Source of the DNA: Lentzea guizhouensis
Lineage (GTDB): Bacteria > Actinomycetota > Actinomycetes > Mycobacteriales > Pseudonocardiaceae
Assembly (NCBI RefSeq): GCF_001701025.1
Contig: NZ_CP016793.1
Coordinates: forward strand, 4,650,001-4,714,000
Direction of reading: 5' to 3'
Length of the DNA: 64,000 nucleotides
The translations under genes and the position numbers were made by a program. The notes under the pieces are model-generated. The model did no database searches and had not been told where the DNA came from. It saw only the letters and a list, made by a program, of their open reading frames with translations. This document shows, piece after piece, positions 46,788 to 56,746 of this stretch; within the stretch, counting starts at the first letter, position 1; every line of letters begins with the position of its first letter.

Positions 46788-47454
46788 CGATCTGCTGGAC
46801 GTGAGCGGCCGCGGCGGCGTGCGTGACGCCGGTGGCGTTGAGCACGGCGGCCGCGGTCCCTTCTTCCACGAGCAGCGCGCCGAGCAGGATGTGCTCGGTG
46901 CCGATGAACATGTGGCCCAGCCGCAACGCCTCACGCACCGCGAGCTCCAAGGCCTTCTTGCAGTGCGTCGTGTAGGGCTGCTTGTCGGGGCGCTGCTTGG
47001 CTTCCTTGTCCAACCGGTGCAGCACGGCGAGGCGCGTGCTGCCGTCACCGGCTTCCAGCTTCGCGATCGTCTTCGCCGCGAGCCCGCCCGACTCGTCCAG
47101 CAGACCGAGCAGCAGGTGCTCGGTGCCGATCCGCTCGCTGAACCGCGCGTGGTGGCGCGCCAACGCGATCACACGCCGGCTGCGCTGGGTGTAGCGGTCC
47201 ATCGACGGCTTCGTGAGCTCCGGCGACTCCCTCGGCACGAACCGCTTCTGCGCCGCCTGCTTGGTGACGCCCATGCTCTCGCCGATCTCCGCCCAGCTCA
47301 GGCCCTCGCGCCGCGCCGCGTCGACGAAGTGGCCGACCAGGTGGTCGCCGAGCTCGCTCAGCTGCCCGCTCAGCTCGACGGCCCTGGTCAGCTTGCCCAG
47401 CACGTCGTCGGCCTCGCCCTCGACCGCGGCGATGAGATCGGGCAACTGGATCAT
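46753..47454 (-). CDS. HTH - double Clp-N domain regulator
   Basis: A 233-aa protein joining an HTH region (residues 44-72, [31 protein letters not shown]) to two Clp N-terminal repeats (94-130, [24 protein letters not shown]; 166-205, [25 protein letters not shown]). Clp-N repeats bind substrates or adaptors in ClpA/ClpC; here they sit on a putative DNA-binding module and no AAA+ domain is present. The ATG is leaderless, with TACAGT 6 nt upstream and two copies of a palindrome across the promoter. It is likely an autoregulated transcription factor responding to proteostasis or a small molecule. Confidence 0.85.
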   Translation of the reverse strand: MIQLPDLIAAVEGEADDVLGKLTRAVELSGQLSELGDHLVGHFVDAARREGLSWAEIGESMGVTKQAAQKRFVPRESPELTKPSMDRYTQRSRRVIALARHHARFSERIGTEHLLLGLLDESGGLAAKTIAKLEAGDGSTRLAVLHRLDKEAKQRPDKQPYTTHCKKALELAVREALRLGHMFIGTEHILLGALLVEEGTAAAVLNATGVTHAAAAAHVQQIVNEPRPALPGA

Positions 47455-47456
47455 GC

Positions 47457-47502
47457 GTCAACTGTAGGTTGACGGCTTGCGGACGGTCAACCTCGGGTTG
47501 AC
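47457..47502 (-). promoter_or_regulatory. tandem operators and promoter of the HTH/Clp-N gene
   Basis: Two 17-bp palindromes GTCAAC-N5-GTTGAC at 47457-47473 and 47486-47502, centres 29 bp apart. The minus-strand -35 TTGACC (47490-47485) lies in the distal copy and the -10 TACAGT (47466-47461) in the proximal one, spacer 18 bp, 6 nt before the ATG. Repressor binding to either copy would shut the promoter. Confidence 0.75.
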
Positions 47503-47538
47503 GTTCCGGTACGGTGTTTCAGGCGGCTGCGGGCGGAT

Positions 47539-47913
47539 TCAGGCGGCGGTGATCTCGATGCCGATCGTGCCGGTGCGGCCGCGGCGCAGCTTGCTGCCCG
47601 TCACCGTGAGCCAGCCGGAGATCCCGTACTTCTTCGCGATCTTGGCCCGGACCAGGTCGCTCGCGTCGTCGTCGAGCAGCCGCGCCCGCGCCTTCACCGA
47701 CTCGCCCTTGGGGTCGCCCTTGAAGTTGCACGCGCCGACCTCCACGTCGCCGCTGCGCCGGATCCGCTTGACCTTGCCGGTGTCCTTGGCGCTCCACGCG
47801 TAGATCACGCCGTTGTCGCCGGGCACCACCCAGACCGGGGTGGGCACGGCCGTGCCGTCCTTGCGGAACGTCGTCAGCAGCAGGTACTGGCCCTCGCCGA
47901 GTTCGGTGATCAT
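47539..47913 (-). CDS. PPOX-class F420-dependent oxidoreductase
   Basis: A 124-aa split-barrel flavin-like protein of the pyridoxamine-phosphate-oxidase group. [34 protein letters not shown] and [24 protein letters not shown] match the actinobacterial TIGR03666-like PPOX family, many of which use F420. ATG at 47913 has a TACGCT box 8 nt upstream. It is divergent from hisF with 45 bp between starts. Substrate unknown. Confidence 0.85.
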   Translation of the reverse strand: MITELGEGQYLLLTTFRKDGTAVPTPVWVVPGDNGVIYAWSAKDTGKVKRIRRSGDVEVGACNFKGDPKGESVKARARLLDDDASDLVRAKIAKKYGISGWLTVTGSKLRRGRTGTIGIEITAA

Positions 47914-47958
47914 GGTGTCCCAGCGTAGTCCCGATGCGCGGCTTGTAGGCTTTCGCGC

Positions 47959-48712
47959 ATGTCGGTCGCTGTCCGTGTCATCCCCTGTCTCGACGTCGAC
48001 CGGGGCCGGGTGGTGAAGGGCGTCAACTTCACCAACCTCGTCGACGCGGGCGACCCCGTCGAGCTCGCCAGGGCGTATGACGCCGAGGGTGCCGACGAGC
48101 TGACGTTCCTGGACGTCACCGCGTCGAGCGGCGACCGGGAGACGACCTACGACGTGGTGCGCCGCACAGCCGAGCAGGTGTTCATCCCGCTCACGGTCGG
48201 CGGTGGTGTGCGCAGCCCGGAGGACGTGAACAGGCTGCTGCGCGCCGGCGCGGACAAGGTCAGCCTCAACACCGCCGCGATCGCGCGGCCCGAGCTGCTG
48301 CGCGAGTGCTCGCAACGCTATGGCGCGCAGTGCATCGTGCTGTCGGTGGACGCGCGGCGCGTGCCGGGCGGGACCGGGTTCGAGGTCACCACGCACGGCG
48401 GCCGCACCGGCACGGGCATCGACGCGGTCGAGTGGGCGGCGCGCGGCCAGGAGCTGGGCGTCGGCGAGATCCTGCTGAACTCGATGGACGCCGACGGCAC
48501 CAAGGCCGGCTTCGACCTGGAGCTGATCGAGCTGGTGCGCCGCGAGGTCGACGTGCCGCTGATCGCGAGCGGCGGCGCCGGCGCGGTCGGCACTTCCGCC
48601 GCGGTCGGCCGGTGCGGACGCGGTGCTCGCGGCCAGCGTGTTCCACTTCGGACAGCTGCGCATCGGCGAGGTGAAGGACGGCCTGCGGCACGCGGGCGTG
48701 GTCGTGCGATGA
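47959..48712 (+). pseudogene. hisF: imidazole glycerol phosphate synthase subunit HisF, frameshifted near the 3' end
   Basis: HisF cyclase subunit. The reading frame is normal from [19 protein letters not shown] through [29 protein letters not shown] and IASGGAGAV (nt 48588). It then loses frame, and the expected ending ([30 protein letters not shown]) is found in the +1 frame, stopping at 48712. About 5 bases are missing relative to the family within 48588-48616. Because HisF is needed for histidine synthesis and all else is intact, a base-calling or assembly error is likely; a true mutation cannot be excluded. TAGGCT 7 nt before the ATG marks a leaderless promoter. Confidence 0.88.
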
Positions 48713-49080
48713 CCACCCGGCGGAGGTCGCCGGAGGTGCTGGTGTCGGCGGCGGTGGCGTTCGGCGGCGCGCTGGTGTTCTTCGTCATCGGCCTGGTGCT
48801 GTGGCGCGCGAGCGGCGACGCGGACGTGCTGAAGCTGCCGTCGTTCCTCGCACTCGTCGAACTGCCGGTCGCCGCCTGCCTGCTGCTGGGCCTGCGGTTC
48901 GTGCACTACCCGGCGATGGTCGCGTTCGTGCTCGTCGCCGTGCTGCACCTGGTGATCGTGCTCGCCGACGGTCCGGTGTGGGCCCGTGTCGCGTCCGGCG
49001 TGCTGTCCGCCGTGCACATCTACGGAGTGGTTCTGCTCAACACCGGACCCGCTCGTGAACAACTCGGAGGTCCCCGTTGA
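48709..49080 (+). CDS. small membrane protein between hisF and hisI
   Basis: A 123-aa protein with four hydrophobic segments ([75 protein letters not shown]). The ATG overlaps the restored hisF stop (ATGA) and its own stop overlaps hisI, so it is part of the his unit. In the raw sequence its frame is fused to the broken hisF, which is an artefact of the frameshift. Function unknown. Confidence 0.75.
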   Translation: MTTRRRSPEVLVSAAVAFGGALVFFVIGLVLWRASGDADVLKLPSFLALVELPVAACLLLGLRFVHYPAMVAFVLVAVLHLVIVLADGPVWARVASGVLSAVHIYGVVLLNTGPAREQLGGPR

Positions 49081-49427
49081 GCAGCCCGCTCGATCCCGCC
49101 GTCTCCGCGCGTCTCAAGCGCACCCCGGACGGCCTCGTCTGCGCGGTCGCCCAGCAACGCGGCACCGGCGAGGTGCTGATGGTGGCGTGGATGGACGACG
49201 AGGCGCTGCACCGCACGCTGACCACGCGCCGCGCGACCTACTACTCGCGCAGCCGCCAGCAGCTGTGGGTGAAGGGTGAGACGTCCGGGCACACCCAGTA
49301 CGTGCACGAGGTGCGGCTGGACTGCGACGGCGACACGTTGCTGCTCGTGGTGGACCAGGTGGGCGCGGCGTGCCACACGGGGGACCGCACCTGCTTCGAC
49401 GCCACGGTGCTGCTCGCCGACGCATGA
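49077..49427 (+). CDS. hisI: phosphoribosyl-AMP cyclohydrolase HisI
   Basis: A 116-aa Zn/Mg-dependent cyclohydrolase for the third step of histidine synthesis. [35 protein letters not shown], the metal-binding LDCDGDTLL and the late CHTGDRTCF are conserved. The start is TTG at 49077, overlapping the upstream stop (TTGA), with GGAGG 7 nt upstream. No fused or adjacent hisE is seen; HisE must be encoded elsewhere. Confidence 0.95.
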   Translation: MSSPLDPAVSARLKRTPDGLVCAVAQQRGTGEVLMVAWMDDEALHRTLTTRRATYYSRSRQQLWVKGETSGHTQYVHEVRLDCDGDTLLLVVDQVGAACHTGDRTCFDATVLLADA

Positions 49428-49430
49428 CCG

Positions 49431-51821
49431 TTAGGCGCGCGGATGCAGCCTGGCCCGGAAGCCGGCGAGGGTGTCCCGGGCCAGCGGTATGTCGACCGAC
49501 ATGTGCTGGCGGATCCGCGCGAGCATGACGACCCCGTTCACCTCCTCCTCGTCAGGTCTGGTCGATGTGCTCACGACAGGTTCGAGGAGGGCCGTCGGGT
49601 CGCACTCGTCGTGCAGAACCTCGATGAGGGTCAGGCAGAACAGCAGGTAGCAGGCGGCCTCCGCGCGGAGGTTCTCCACCTCGGTCCGCGGAGGGCCTGC
49701 TGACTCCGGCCAGATGTGCAGCGCCAACTCCTCCAGTTCGTAGTGCTCGATCGTGGCGACCTCCTGCAGGTCGCTGATCAACGAGTGGGGCTGCCCGGGA
49801 TCGTCTTCTTCGGTTCGACTGGACCGTCTTGCGGTGTGCACGAACGCGCGAACTTTGAGCGCCAGGTCGTGGAACACCAACGCGCGGGTCATGGCGCCAA
49901 GTCGCGTGTGTTCGGTGTTGAGGTCGTGCAACACGATCGCGACCCGCCCCAGGTCTCTCGGCAAGCCGCCGGAAAGGCAGTGGCACAACCACACGAAGGG
50001 CTCGGGGATACCCAGAGCGCGTTGTGCGAGCCAAGTTCGGGACTGCTCCAGTGTGAACGGCCTGACGTGGATCATCGAGGTGAACGCGCTGTCGAAGGCG
50101 TCTCGCGCCGGCATGCCGCGACGTTCGAACGCGGTCAGCGCGTCGTCGGACACCGACACGAGGAACAGGCAGTGCTCGACGCCGAAGATCCCCTTGATCT
50201 CGTTGAGGAACCGGTGCGCGTCGTCGGGGTCGGCGATCTTGTCCAGTTCGTCGATCCCCACGACGATCCCGCTGAGCCCGATCGGCTCCACCTCCAGCAC
50301 CTCGACGACGAGCTCGAGGAAGTCCCGCAGGCGCTGCACCACCTCGGGGTGCGTCCAGGGTTGTTCTGTCCGCGCCAGCGACCTGCTCACACCGAGATCG
50401 GTGCCCCGCGGCCCGCTCACCTTGCCCGACCAGCCTTCGGTGTGAGTCTGCAGGAAGCGGTTGCGGCGCAAGTGCTGTTCGGCGATCTTCCGCAGCGCCG
50501 TGTGATCCGGGTGTGGACGCACCCGACCGATCCTGCTGCGGATCAGCCGCCACAGCATGACCACCGTCCCAGCGCAGACCGGCCACACGAGCCTGCGCAA
50601 CAAGGTCACCAAGGCCGCTGTCACCAGGACCGAGCACAGCACCGCGACAGCGTGCTGCCAGCTCAGCTGGCGCAGCTGCTCAGCAGGACGGGCGCGCACG
50701 TCCAGCGCGAACTGGACAACGGTCTGCCACGCGGCGCCGACGTCGGCGAGCTGGTGCCAAGGTCGTTGCCAGGTCACTGCGGCGGTTCCCACCGCTGATC
50801 CGAGCAGCAACGCCGCACGCACGAACCCTCGCGCAACGTCCGCCAGCGCTGCGCGGAACCGGTGCACGCGGTGCAGACGGTCCCATTCGCGCCGGCTCTC
50901 GGACCCACGCGACTCGCGCGGGCCGGCCAGAAGGTCCAGCACCTTCTGGCAGACCTGGCTGTGGATGTGCAGCACGAAGTCCCTGGCGTCGTAACGCACG
51001 GGTGCGCTGGTCAGGACACCGAGCATCGGCCCGCGGGAGTGGGCGGTGAACTCGTTGCGAACGGCACGCTCGATGATGGTCGACTTCCCGGCACCGCGGG
51101 CCCCGGCGAGCCCGACCGCTCCCGGCATCGACCTGTTGACCTCGCGGGCGCACGCTTTCACTGCGGCTGTCCGCACAAGAGGGCCGTAGCCGGAAGGCAA
51201 CGTCAGACCGCTGGCGTCACGGAGCTTCAGCTCCACGGCGAGCATCGGCGTGGTCTGCCGGTGCAGCCACTCCCGGAGCTCGGGGACGAGGACGTCGACC
51301 TTGAGGTGCTGCCGCTGGTCCCACCACTTGGCCGGGAATCCCGCCATCAGCCTGAGGTGGTCCAGCGCCCAGCGGAGCCAGCTCCGGACGCTGGGGGTGA
51401 GCCCGAGCCGCATGAGCACCCAGACCACGCAGGCGACCACCCCCGTGCCGACCCACCCCACGACGGCCGGCAGCCAAGATCCCAAGAGCAGCAGCACGAC
51501 GATCCAGGCGATCGCGAGCCCGGCGGCGACGCGCACCATCCGGTCCTGCACCGGCGTGACGACCTGATCTTCGGGCTGCAGCTCGGGCTCCTGGGCCCGG
51601 TGCGCTGCCAGGGCCCGGCGGCCCTTCTCCAGCAGCGCGTACGCCCTGCGGGCTCCAGCCAGCACGATCGGGTCCCTCGCCACGTCGTGGGGCACCCGCC
51701 ACGGCTTCAACGCGAGGCGTCTGATCTCTTGGGCGAACTCGGGGCGTTGCACGAGTCGGTGGAGGATGGACTCCATGTCCCGGCGCAACCACGACTCGGT
51801 GGTGCTGTCCTGCTTCGCCAT
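49431..51821 (-). CDS. membrane-anchored P-loop NTPase, KAP/STAND-like
   Basis: A 796-aa protein. Two membrane segments (about 98-116 and 118-138) precede a P-loop GARGAGKST (Walker A, 240-248). More membrane segments follow (about 333-352, 390-412, 415-430), inserted before the Walker B motif GIVVGIDELDKI. A P-loop split by membrane helices is the architecture of KAP-type NTPases, some of which act in signalling or phage defence. The C-terminal third is helical. No partner gene is adjacent; it is convergent with hisI by 3 bp. Function is not established. Confidence 0.8.
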   Translation of the reverse strand: MAKQDSTTESWLRRDMESILHRLVQRPEFAQEIRRLALKPWRVPHDVARDPIVLAGARRAYALLEKGRRALAAHRAQEPELQPEDQVVTPVQDRMVRVAAGLAIAWIVVLLLLGSWLPAVVGWVGTGVVACVVWVLMRLGLTPSVRSWLRWALDHLRLMAGFPAKWWDQRQHLKVDVLVPELREWLHRQTTPMLAVELKLRDASGLTLPSGYGPLVRTAAVKACAREVNRSMPGAVGLAGARGAGKSTIIERAVRNEFTAHSRGPMLGVLTSAPVRYDARDFVLHIHSQVCQKVLDLLAGPRESRGSESRREWDRLHRVHRFRAALADVARGFVRAALLLGSAVGTAAVTWQRPWHQLADVGAAWQTVVQFALDVRARPAEQLRQLSWQHAVAVLCSVLVTAALVTLLRRLVWPVCAGTVVMLWRLIRSRIGRVRPHPDHTALRKIAEQHLRRNRFLQTHTEGWSGKVSGPRGTDLGVSRSLARTEQPWTHPEVVQRLRDFLELVVEVLEVEPIGLSGIVVGIDELDKIADPDDAHRFLNEIKGIFGVEHCLFLVSVSDDALTAFERRGMPARDAFDSAFTSMIHVRPFTLEQSRTWLAQRALGIPEPFVWLCHCLSGGLPRDLGRVAIVLHDLNTEHTRLGAMTRALVFHDLALKVRAFVHTARRSSRTEEDDPGQPHSLISDLQEVATIEHYELEELALHIWPESAGPPRTEVENLRAEAACYLLFCLTLIEVLHDECDPTALLEPVVSTSTRPDEEEVNGVVMLARIRQHMSVDIPLARDTLAGFRARLHPRA

Positions 51822-51938
51822 CGAACCCCCGGCGCCCGTTCGTCACCAAACGGCCATGGTTGCGAAACTTGGACCGGTGAACGGGGGAACTGCGACTCAC
51901 CACCCGTCTGGAGCAGGTCGCCGCTGTCGGACGGCGGC

Positions 51939-52556
51939 TCAGGACCCGCTCAGGTCACCCGTCAGGTACCGCTGCATGTTCGGCGCGATCGCCGACACCA
52001 CCGTCTCCATGTCCGCCGACGCCAGAGGCTCGAACCGCACCACGTACCGCACGATCCCCAGCCCCACCATCTGCGTGGCGCACAACGTCGCCCGCAGGTC
52101 GCGGTCCTGCGCGCCGATCTCGGTCAGCAGGTTCTTGAAGATCGCGTTGATGAAGAACGACCGCAGGGCGTTCGCGACCTCCTGGTGGCTGGTGACGCTG
52201 CGGATCAGGGCCGCGAAGGTGCCGCCGCCGGTGGCGTCCCAGACGGTGACGAAGGTGCGGATGATGCGTTCGCCCGCCTCGTCGACCGGGCCGTCGAGCA
52301 GGCGGCGGAGGATCTCGGCCGGGTCGAAGGGGAGCTGCAGGACGGACTGGGCGAAGAGGCCCTCCTTGCCGCCGAACCAGTGGTTGACCATCGCGGCGTC
52401 GACGCCGGCGCGGGCGGCGATCGCGCGGACCGTGGCGCCGTCGTAGCCCTTCTCGACGAACGTCTCGCGGGCGGCGGCGAGCAGTGCGGCCCTGGTGTCC
52501 TCGCCCGCGGCGCGGCGGCCTCGCCGTTTCTGGTTCACTTGGTCCACGGGAGCCAT
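51939..52556 (-). CDS. TetR/AcrR family regulator
   Basis: A 205-aa TetR repressor. HTH at residues 22-62 (AALLAAARETFVEKGYDGATVRAIAARAGVDAAMVNHWFGGKEGLF) and a C-terminal ligand domain of the TetR_C_33-like type. Its ATG is 2 bp from the palindrome TTCAACA-GT-TGTTGAA, and trpE starts 38 bp away in the other direction, so both genes may be controlled from that site. A link to tryptophan supply is inference; the inducer is unknown. Confidence 0.9.
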   Translation of the reverse strand: MAPVDQVNQKRRGRRAAGEDTRAALLAAARETFVEKGYDGATVRAIAARAGVDAAMVNHWFGGKEGLFAQSVLQLPFDPAEILRRLLDGPVDEAGERIIRTFVTVWDATGGGTFAALIRSVTSHQEVANALRSFFINAIFKNLLTEIGAQDRDLRATLCATQMVGLGIVRYVVRFEPLASADMETVVSAIAPNMQRYLTGDLSGS

Positions 52557-52558
52557 AG

Positions 52559-52574
52559 TTCAACAGTTGTTGAA
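52559..52574. promoter_or_regulatory. TetR operator between tetR and trpE
   Basis: Perfect palindrome TTCAACA-GT-TGTTGAA directly next to the TetR start and 20 bp before the first trpE start. The size and symmetry fit TetR operators. A CAACAATTG half-site-like sequence lies 6 bp downstream. Confidence 0.65.
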
Positions 52575-52594
52575 TTTATGCAACAATTGGTGGC

Positions 52595-54136
52595 ATGGTG
52601 AGCGTCATCGGGGCTGTGGCCGCCGCTGGACTGGGGGCCGTGAGTCCCACGCGTGAGGAGTTCCGCGAGCTGGCGGTGAACCGCCGGGTCATCCCGGTCG
52701 TGCGCAGGCTGCTGGCCGATGCGGAGACGCCGGTCGGGCTCTACCGCAAGCTCGCGGCGGACCGGCCGGGCACGTTCCTCTTCGAGTCCGCGGAGAACGG
52801 GCGCTCGTGGTCGCGCTGGTCGTTCATCGGCGTGCGGTCCTCGGCGGCGCTGACCGCCAACGGTGGTGAGGCCTACTGGACCGGCACGCGGCCGGTCGGG
52901 CTGCCCGACGGTGGTGACCCGCTGCTGGCGTTGCGCGAGACCATCGAGGTGCTGCGCACCGACCCGTTGCCCGGCATGCCCCCGCTGACCGGTGGCATGG
53001 TCGGCTACATCGGCTACGACGCGGTGCGCAGGCTGGAACGGCTGCCGAGCATCGCCGAGGACGACCTGCAGCTGCCCGAGCTGGTCATGCTGCTCGCGAC
53101 CGACCTGGCCGCGCTCGACCACCACGAGGGCACGGTCACGCTCATCGCGAACGCGATCAACTGGGACGACTCGCCGGAGAACGTCGACGCCGCCTACGAG
53201 GACGCGGTGCGGCGGCTGGACGAGATGACCGAGGCGCTGCACACGCCCGCGCCGCCGACCGCGGCCGTGTTCTCCCGGCCCAAGCCCGAGTTCCGCCGCC
53301 GGCGTTCGCAGGCCGAGCACTTCGCGGCCGTCGAGAAGGCCAAGGAGGCCATCCGGGCGGGTGAGGCGTTCCAGGTCGTGGTGTCGCAGCGGTTCGAGAT
53401 CGAGACCGACGCCGACGCGCTCGACATCTACCGGGTGCTGCGCGCGACGAACCCCAGCCCGTACATGTACCTGCTGCGCCTGGAGGGCTTCGACATCGTG
53501 GGCTCCAGCCCCGAGTCGCTGGTCACCGTGCGCGACGGCAAGGCGACTACCCACCCGATCGCGGGCACCCGCTGGCGCAGCGAGGACCCGGAGGAGGACG
53601 CCCTGCTGGAGAAGGACCTGCTGGCCGACCACAAGGAACGCGCCGAGCACCTGATGCTCGTCGACCTCGGCCGCAACGACCTGGGCCGGGTCTGCAAGCC
53701 GGGCTCGGTGCACGTGGTCGACTTCTTCAAGGTCGAGCGGTACAGCCACGTCATGCACATCGTGTCGACCGTGACCGGTGAGCTGGCCGAGGGCAAGACG
53801 GCCTACGACGCCGTCGCCGCCTGCTTCCCGGCCGGCACGCTCTCCGGTGCGCCCAAGCCGCGCGCGATGGAGCTCATCGAGGAGCTGGAGCCCACCCGGC
53901 GCGGCCTCTACGGCGGCGTGGTCGGCTACTTCGACTTCGCCGGTGACGCGGACACCGCCATCGCGATCCGGACCGCGCTTGTGCGGAACGGCGTCGCATA
54001 TGTGCAGGCGGGCGGGGGCATCGTGGCCGACTCGGACCCGCTGGCCGAGGACAACGAGTGCCTGAACAAGGCGGGCGCGGTGCTGGCCGCGATCGCGACC
54101 GCCCAGACGATGAAGCCCGCTGTTGACGGTCGGTAG
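52595..54136 (+). CDS. trpE: anthranilate synthase component I TrpE
   Basis: Chorismate-using large subunit (513 aa) of anthranilate synthase. [22 protein letters not shown] [19 protein letters not shown] carries the tryptophan feedback site; the catalytic domain shows [50 protein letters not shown]-like [11 protein letters not shown] and [21 protein letters not shown] at 52595 is used; GTG at 52640 would give MSPTREEF and is a good alternative. trpG is not adjacent. It overlaps the trp membrane protein by 14 bp. Confidence 0.96.
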   Translation: MVSVIGAVAAAGLGAVSPTREEFRELAVNRRVIPVVRRLLADAETPVGLYRKLAADRPGTFLFESAENGRSWSRWSFIGVRSSAALTANGGEAYWTGTRPVGLPDGGDPLLALRETIEVLRTDPLPGMPPLTGGMVGYIGYDAVRRLERLPSIAEDDLQLPELVMLLATDLAALDHHEGTVTLIANAINWDDSPENVDAAYEDAVRRLDEMTEALHTPAPPTAAVFSRPKPEFRRRRSQAEHFAAVEKAKEAIRAGEAFQVVVSQRFEIETDADALDIYRVLRATNPSPYMYLLRLEGFDIVGSSPESLVTVRDGKATTHPIAGTRWRSEDPEEDALLEKDLLADHKERAEHLMLVDLGRNDLGRVCKPGSVHVVDFFKVERYSHVMHIVSTVTGELAEGKTAYDAVAACFPAGTLSGAPKPRAMELIEELEPTRRGLYGGVVGYFDFAGDADTAIAIRTALVRNGVAYVQAGGGIVADSDPLAEDNECLNKAGAVLAAIATAQTMKPAVDGR

Positions 54137-54551
54137 CCGTCCACTGTGGATCGCCGTGCTCCTGCTGGTGGGCGCGGCGGGTGCCTTCTGGGGTGCGGAC
54201 CTGGTCCCGGTCGCGCTGCTGAGCCTCGCCGCGGTGGCGGCGGCCGTCGCGACGAGCGGCGTGGCCAGGCGCGTGCTCGGGGCGTTGCTGGTCGTCGTGG
54301 GCGTCACGGCGGCGTTCGGCGGTCACTGGCTCGCGATCGCCGGCGGCGTGCTCGTGGCCGCCGCCGGTGCGGTCCAGGTGTTCTTCGGCGCCCGCATGCC
54401 GAAGATCGGGATGGGTGGGCAGAAAGCCCGCGTGCAGGACCCCGAGAAGGACATGTGGCGCGCGTTGGAACGGGGCGACGACCCGACCGACGGTCCGGCC
54501 GGTGGGTCGACTGACGGTAGGGGCTCGGCCCGGACTGACACTGACGAGTGA
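54123..54551 (+). CDS. Trp-operon-associated membrane protein (TIGR02234 type)
   Basis: A 142-aa protein with three or four membrane segments ([71 protein letters not shown]) and a charged C-terminal tail. Position between trpE and trpC matches the conserved Trp region membrane protein family (Rv1610 in M. tuberculosis). The TTG start at 54123 overlaps trpE. Function unknown. Confidence 0.85.
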   Translation: MTVGSRPLWIAVLLLVGAAGAFWGADLVPVALLSLAAVAAAVATSGVARRVLGALLVVVGVTAAFGGHWLAIAGGVLVAAAGAVQVFFGARMPKIGMGGQKARVQDPEKDMWRALERGDDPTDGPAGGSTDGRGSARTDTDE

Positions 54552-54683
54552 AGATCATCCATTGGCATTCGTGCATGTGACAGGCGAATGGCCACGGCTA
54601 GCTGCGTGGACACGGAACCCCCGGTGGCCGGGGCGTTACTCCGGCGGGGTTAGCATCCCCACAGCGGGAAGGGGAGCAAGACT

Positions 54684-55493
54684 GTGACGGTTCTCGAATC
54701 GATCCTCGAAGGTGTGCGTGAGGATCTCGCCGCTCGCGAGGCGCAGTTGTCCTTCGACGTCGTGAAGGAGCGCGCGGCCAAGACCGCCCCTCCACTCGAT
54801 GTGATGTCGGTGCTGCGTGGTCCGAACGTCGGCGTCATCGCCGAGGTCAAGCGCAAGAGCCCGTCGAAGGGCGCGCTGGCGGAGATCCCGGAGCCGGCCG
54901 AGCTCGCGGCGGCCTACGAGGCCGGTGGCGCCTCGGTGATCAGCGTGCTGACCGAGCAGCGGCGCTTCGGCGGGTCGCTCGCCGACTTCGACGCGGTGCG
55001 CAGAGCGGTGAAGATCCCCTTGCTGCGCAAGGACTTCATCGTGTCGCCGTACCAGGTGCACGAGGCGCGCATGCGCGGTGCGGACATGGTGCTGCTGATC
55101 GTGGCGGCGCTGGAGCAGAACGCGCTGGCGTCGTTGCTCGACCGGGTGGAGTCGCTCGGCATGACGGCGCTCGTCGAGGTGCACACGGCCGAGGAGGCCG
55201 ACCGGGCGCTGGAGGTGGGGTCGTCGGTCATCGGCGTCAACGCCCGCAACCTCCACACGCTGGAGGTCGACAAGGACGTTTTCGGCCGGATCGCGCCGGG
55301 GCTACCCTTCGAGACGATCAAGGTCGCCGAGTCGGGCGTGACCGGGCCCGGCGACCTGATGTCCTACGCGGGGGCGGGCGCCGACGCGGTGCTCGTCGGC
55401 GAGAGCCTGGTGACCAGCGGCGACCCCAAGGCCGCCGTGAACAAGCTCGTGACCGCCGGTTCGCACCCGGCGTGCCCGAGGCCGAGCCGGTAA
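54684..55493 (+). CDS. trpC: indole-3-glycerol phosphate synthase TrpC
   Basis: Monofunctional IGPS (269 aa). [13 protein letters not shown] (catalytic Lys), [50 protein letters not shown] and VAESGV are diagnostic. GTG at 54684 follows GGGGAGC. The 132-bp gap upstream contains two GC hairpins (54619-54633 and 54645-54659) and a TAGCAT box, possibly an internal promoter. There is no fused TrpF, consistent with PriA. Confidence 0.96.
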   Translation: MTVLESILEGVREDLAAREAQLSFDVVKERAAKTAPPLDVMSVLRGPNVGVIAEVKRKSPSKGALAEIPEPAELAAAYEAGGASVISVLTEQRRFGGSLADFDAVRRAVKIPLLRKDFIVSPYQVHEARMRGADMVLLIVAALEQNALASLLDRVESLGMTALVEVHTAEEADRALEVGSSVIGVNARNLHTLEVDKDVFGRIAPGLPFETIKVAESGVTGPGDLMSYAGAGADAVLVGESLVTSGDPKAAVNKLVTAGSHPACPRPSR

Positions 55494-55525
55494 CGCACTG
55501 CCAACAGCGCTAGAGGAGCTACCCG

Positions 55526-56746
55526 ATGGGCCAGTTCACGCCCACGCCGCACGATCCCGACGCACGTGGCCACTTCGGCCCGTGGGGTGGCCGGTTCGTC
55601 CCGGAGGCCCTGATCGCGGCGGTGGACGAGCTGGCAGCGGAGTACGACAAGGCGCGGCTCGACCCGGAGTTCGTGAACGAGTTCAAGCGCCTGCTCAGGG
55701 ACTTCGCGGGCCGCCCGTCGCTGCTGACCGAGGCCCCGAAGTTCGCCGAGCACGCGGGCACGCGGGTGTTCCTCAAGCGCGAGGACCTCAACCACACCGG
55801 CTCGCACAAGATCAACAACGTGCTCGGCCAGGCGCTGCTCACCAAGCGCATGGGCAAGAAGCGCGTGATCGCCGAGACCGGCGCGGGCCAGCACGGCGTG
55901 GCGACGGCGACGGCGTGCGCGCTGCTCGGCCTCGACTGCGTCGTCTACATGGGCGAGGTCGACACCGAGCGGCAGGCGCTCAACGTCGCCCGCATGCGCC
56001 TGCTGGGCGCCGAGGTCATCCCGGTGAAGTCCGGCTCGCGCACGCTGAAGGACGCGATCAACGAGGCGTTGCGCGACTGGGTCACCAACGTCGACGAGAC
56101 CCACTACCTGCTCGGCACCGCCGCGGGCCCGCACCCGTTCCCGCTGCTCGTGCGCGACTTCCACCGCGTCATCGGCATCGAGGCGCGTGAGCAGGTCCTG
56201 GAGAAGGCCGGCCGGCTGCCCGACGCCGTCGTCGCCTGCGTCGGTGGCGGCTCGAACGCGATCGGCATCTTCCACGGCTTCATCGACGACACCGACGTGC
56301 GCCTGGTCGGCGTGGAGCCCGGCGGTTCGGGCCTCGACTCGGGCAGCCACGGCGCGACGCTGACCGCCGGCACGCCCGGTTCGCTGCACGGCGCGATGTC
56401 GTACGTCATGCAGGACGAGGACGGCCAGATCACCGAGGCCCACTCGATCTCCGCGGGCCTCGACTACCCCGGTGTCGGCCCGGAGCACTCGCACCTCAAG
56501 GACATCGGCCGCGCCGAGTACTTCCCGGTCACCGACGCCGAGGCGATGGAGGCGTTCGCCCTGCTCTCGCGCACCGAGGGCATCATCCCGGCGATCGAGT
56601 CCTCGCACGCGCTGGCCGGCGCGCTGAAGCTCGGCCCGTCGCTCGGACCGGACGGCCTGCTGGTCGTGAACCTCTCGGGGCGCGGCGACAAGGACATGGA
56701 CACGGCCGTGAAGTACTTCGGCCTCGCTGACGGGGGACAGGCCTGA
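55526..56746 (+). CDS. trpB: tryptophan synthase beta chain TrpB
   Basis: PLP enzyme (406 aa) that joins indole and serine. The Schiff-base Lys is in [44 protein letters not shown] and the late [10 protein letters not shown] are conserved. GAGGAGC lies 7 nt before the ATG. It overlaps the trpA start by one base and forms the alpha2-beta2 complex with TrpA. Confidence 0.97.
   Translation: MGQFTPTPHDPDARGHFGPWGGRFVPEALIAAVDELAAEYDKARLDPEFVNEFKRLLRDFAGRPSLLTEAPKFAEHAGTRVFLKREDLNHTGSHKINNVLGQALLTKRMGKKRVIAETGAGQHGVATATACALLGLDCVVYMGEVDTERQALNVARMRLLGAEVIPVKSGSRTLKDAINEALRDWVTNVDETHYLLGTAAGPHPFPLLVRDFHRVIGIEAREQVLEKAGRLPDAVVACVGGGSNAIGIFHGFIDDTDVRLVGVEPGGSGLDSGSHGATLTAGTPGSLHGAMSYVMQDEDGQITEAHSISAGLDYPGVGPEHSHLKDIGRAEYFPVTDAEAMEAFALLSRTEGIIPAIESSHALAGALKLGPSLGPDGLLVVNLSGRGDKDMDTAVKYFGLADGGQA

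Noticed and set aside
47959..49080. 373-aa fusion of HisF with a membrane protein
   Set aside because: The fusion arises only because the hisF frameshift reads into the next gene's frame; the true hisF ending is in another frame.
54576..54687. Trp leader peptide (short frame with three Trp: EWP, AWT, RWP) before trpC
   Set aside because: The Trp codons are spread, not adjacent; the frame runs into the trpC start and the hairpins do not form a clear attenuator pair. Position before trpC instead of trpE is also wrong for a classic attenuator.
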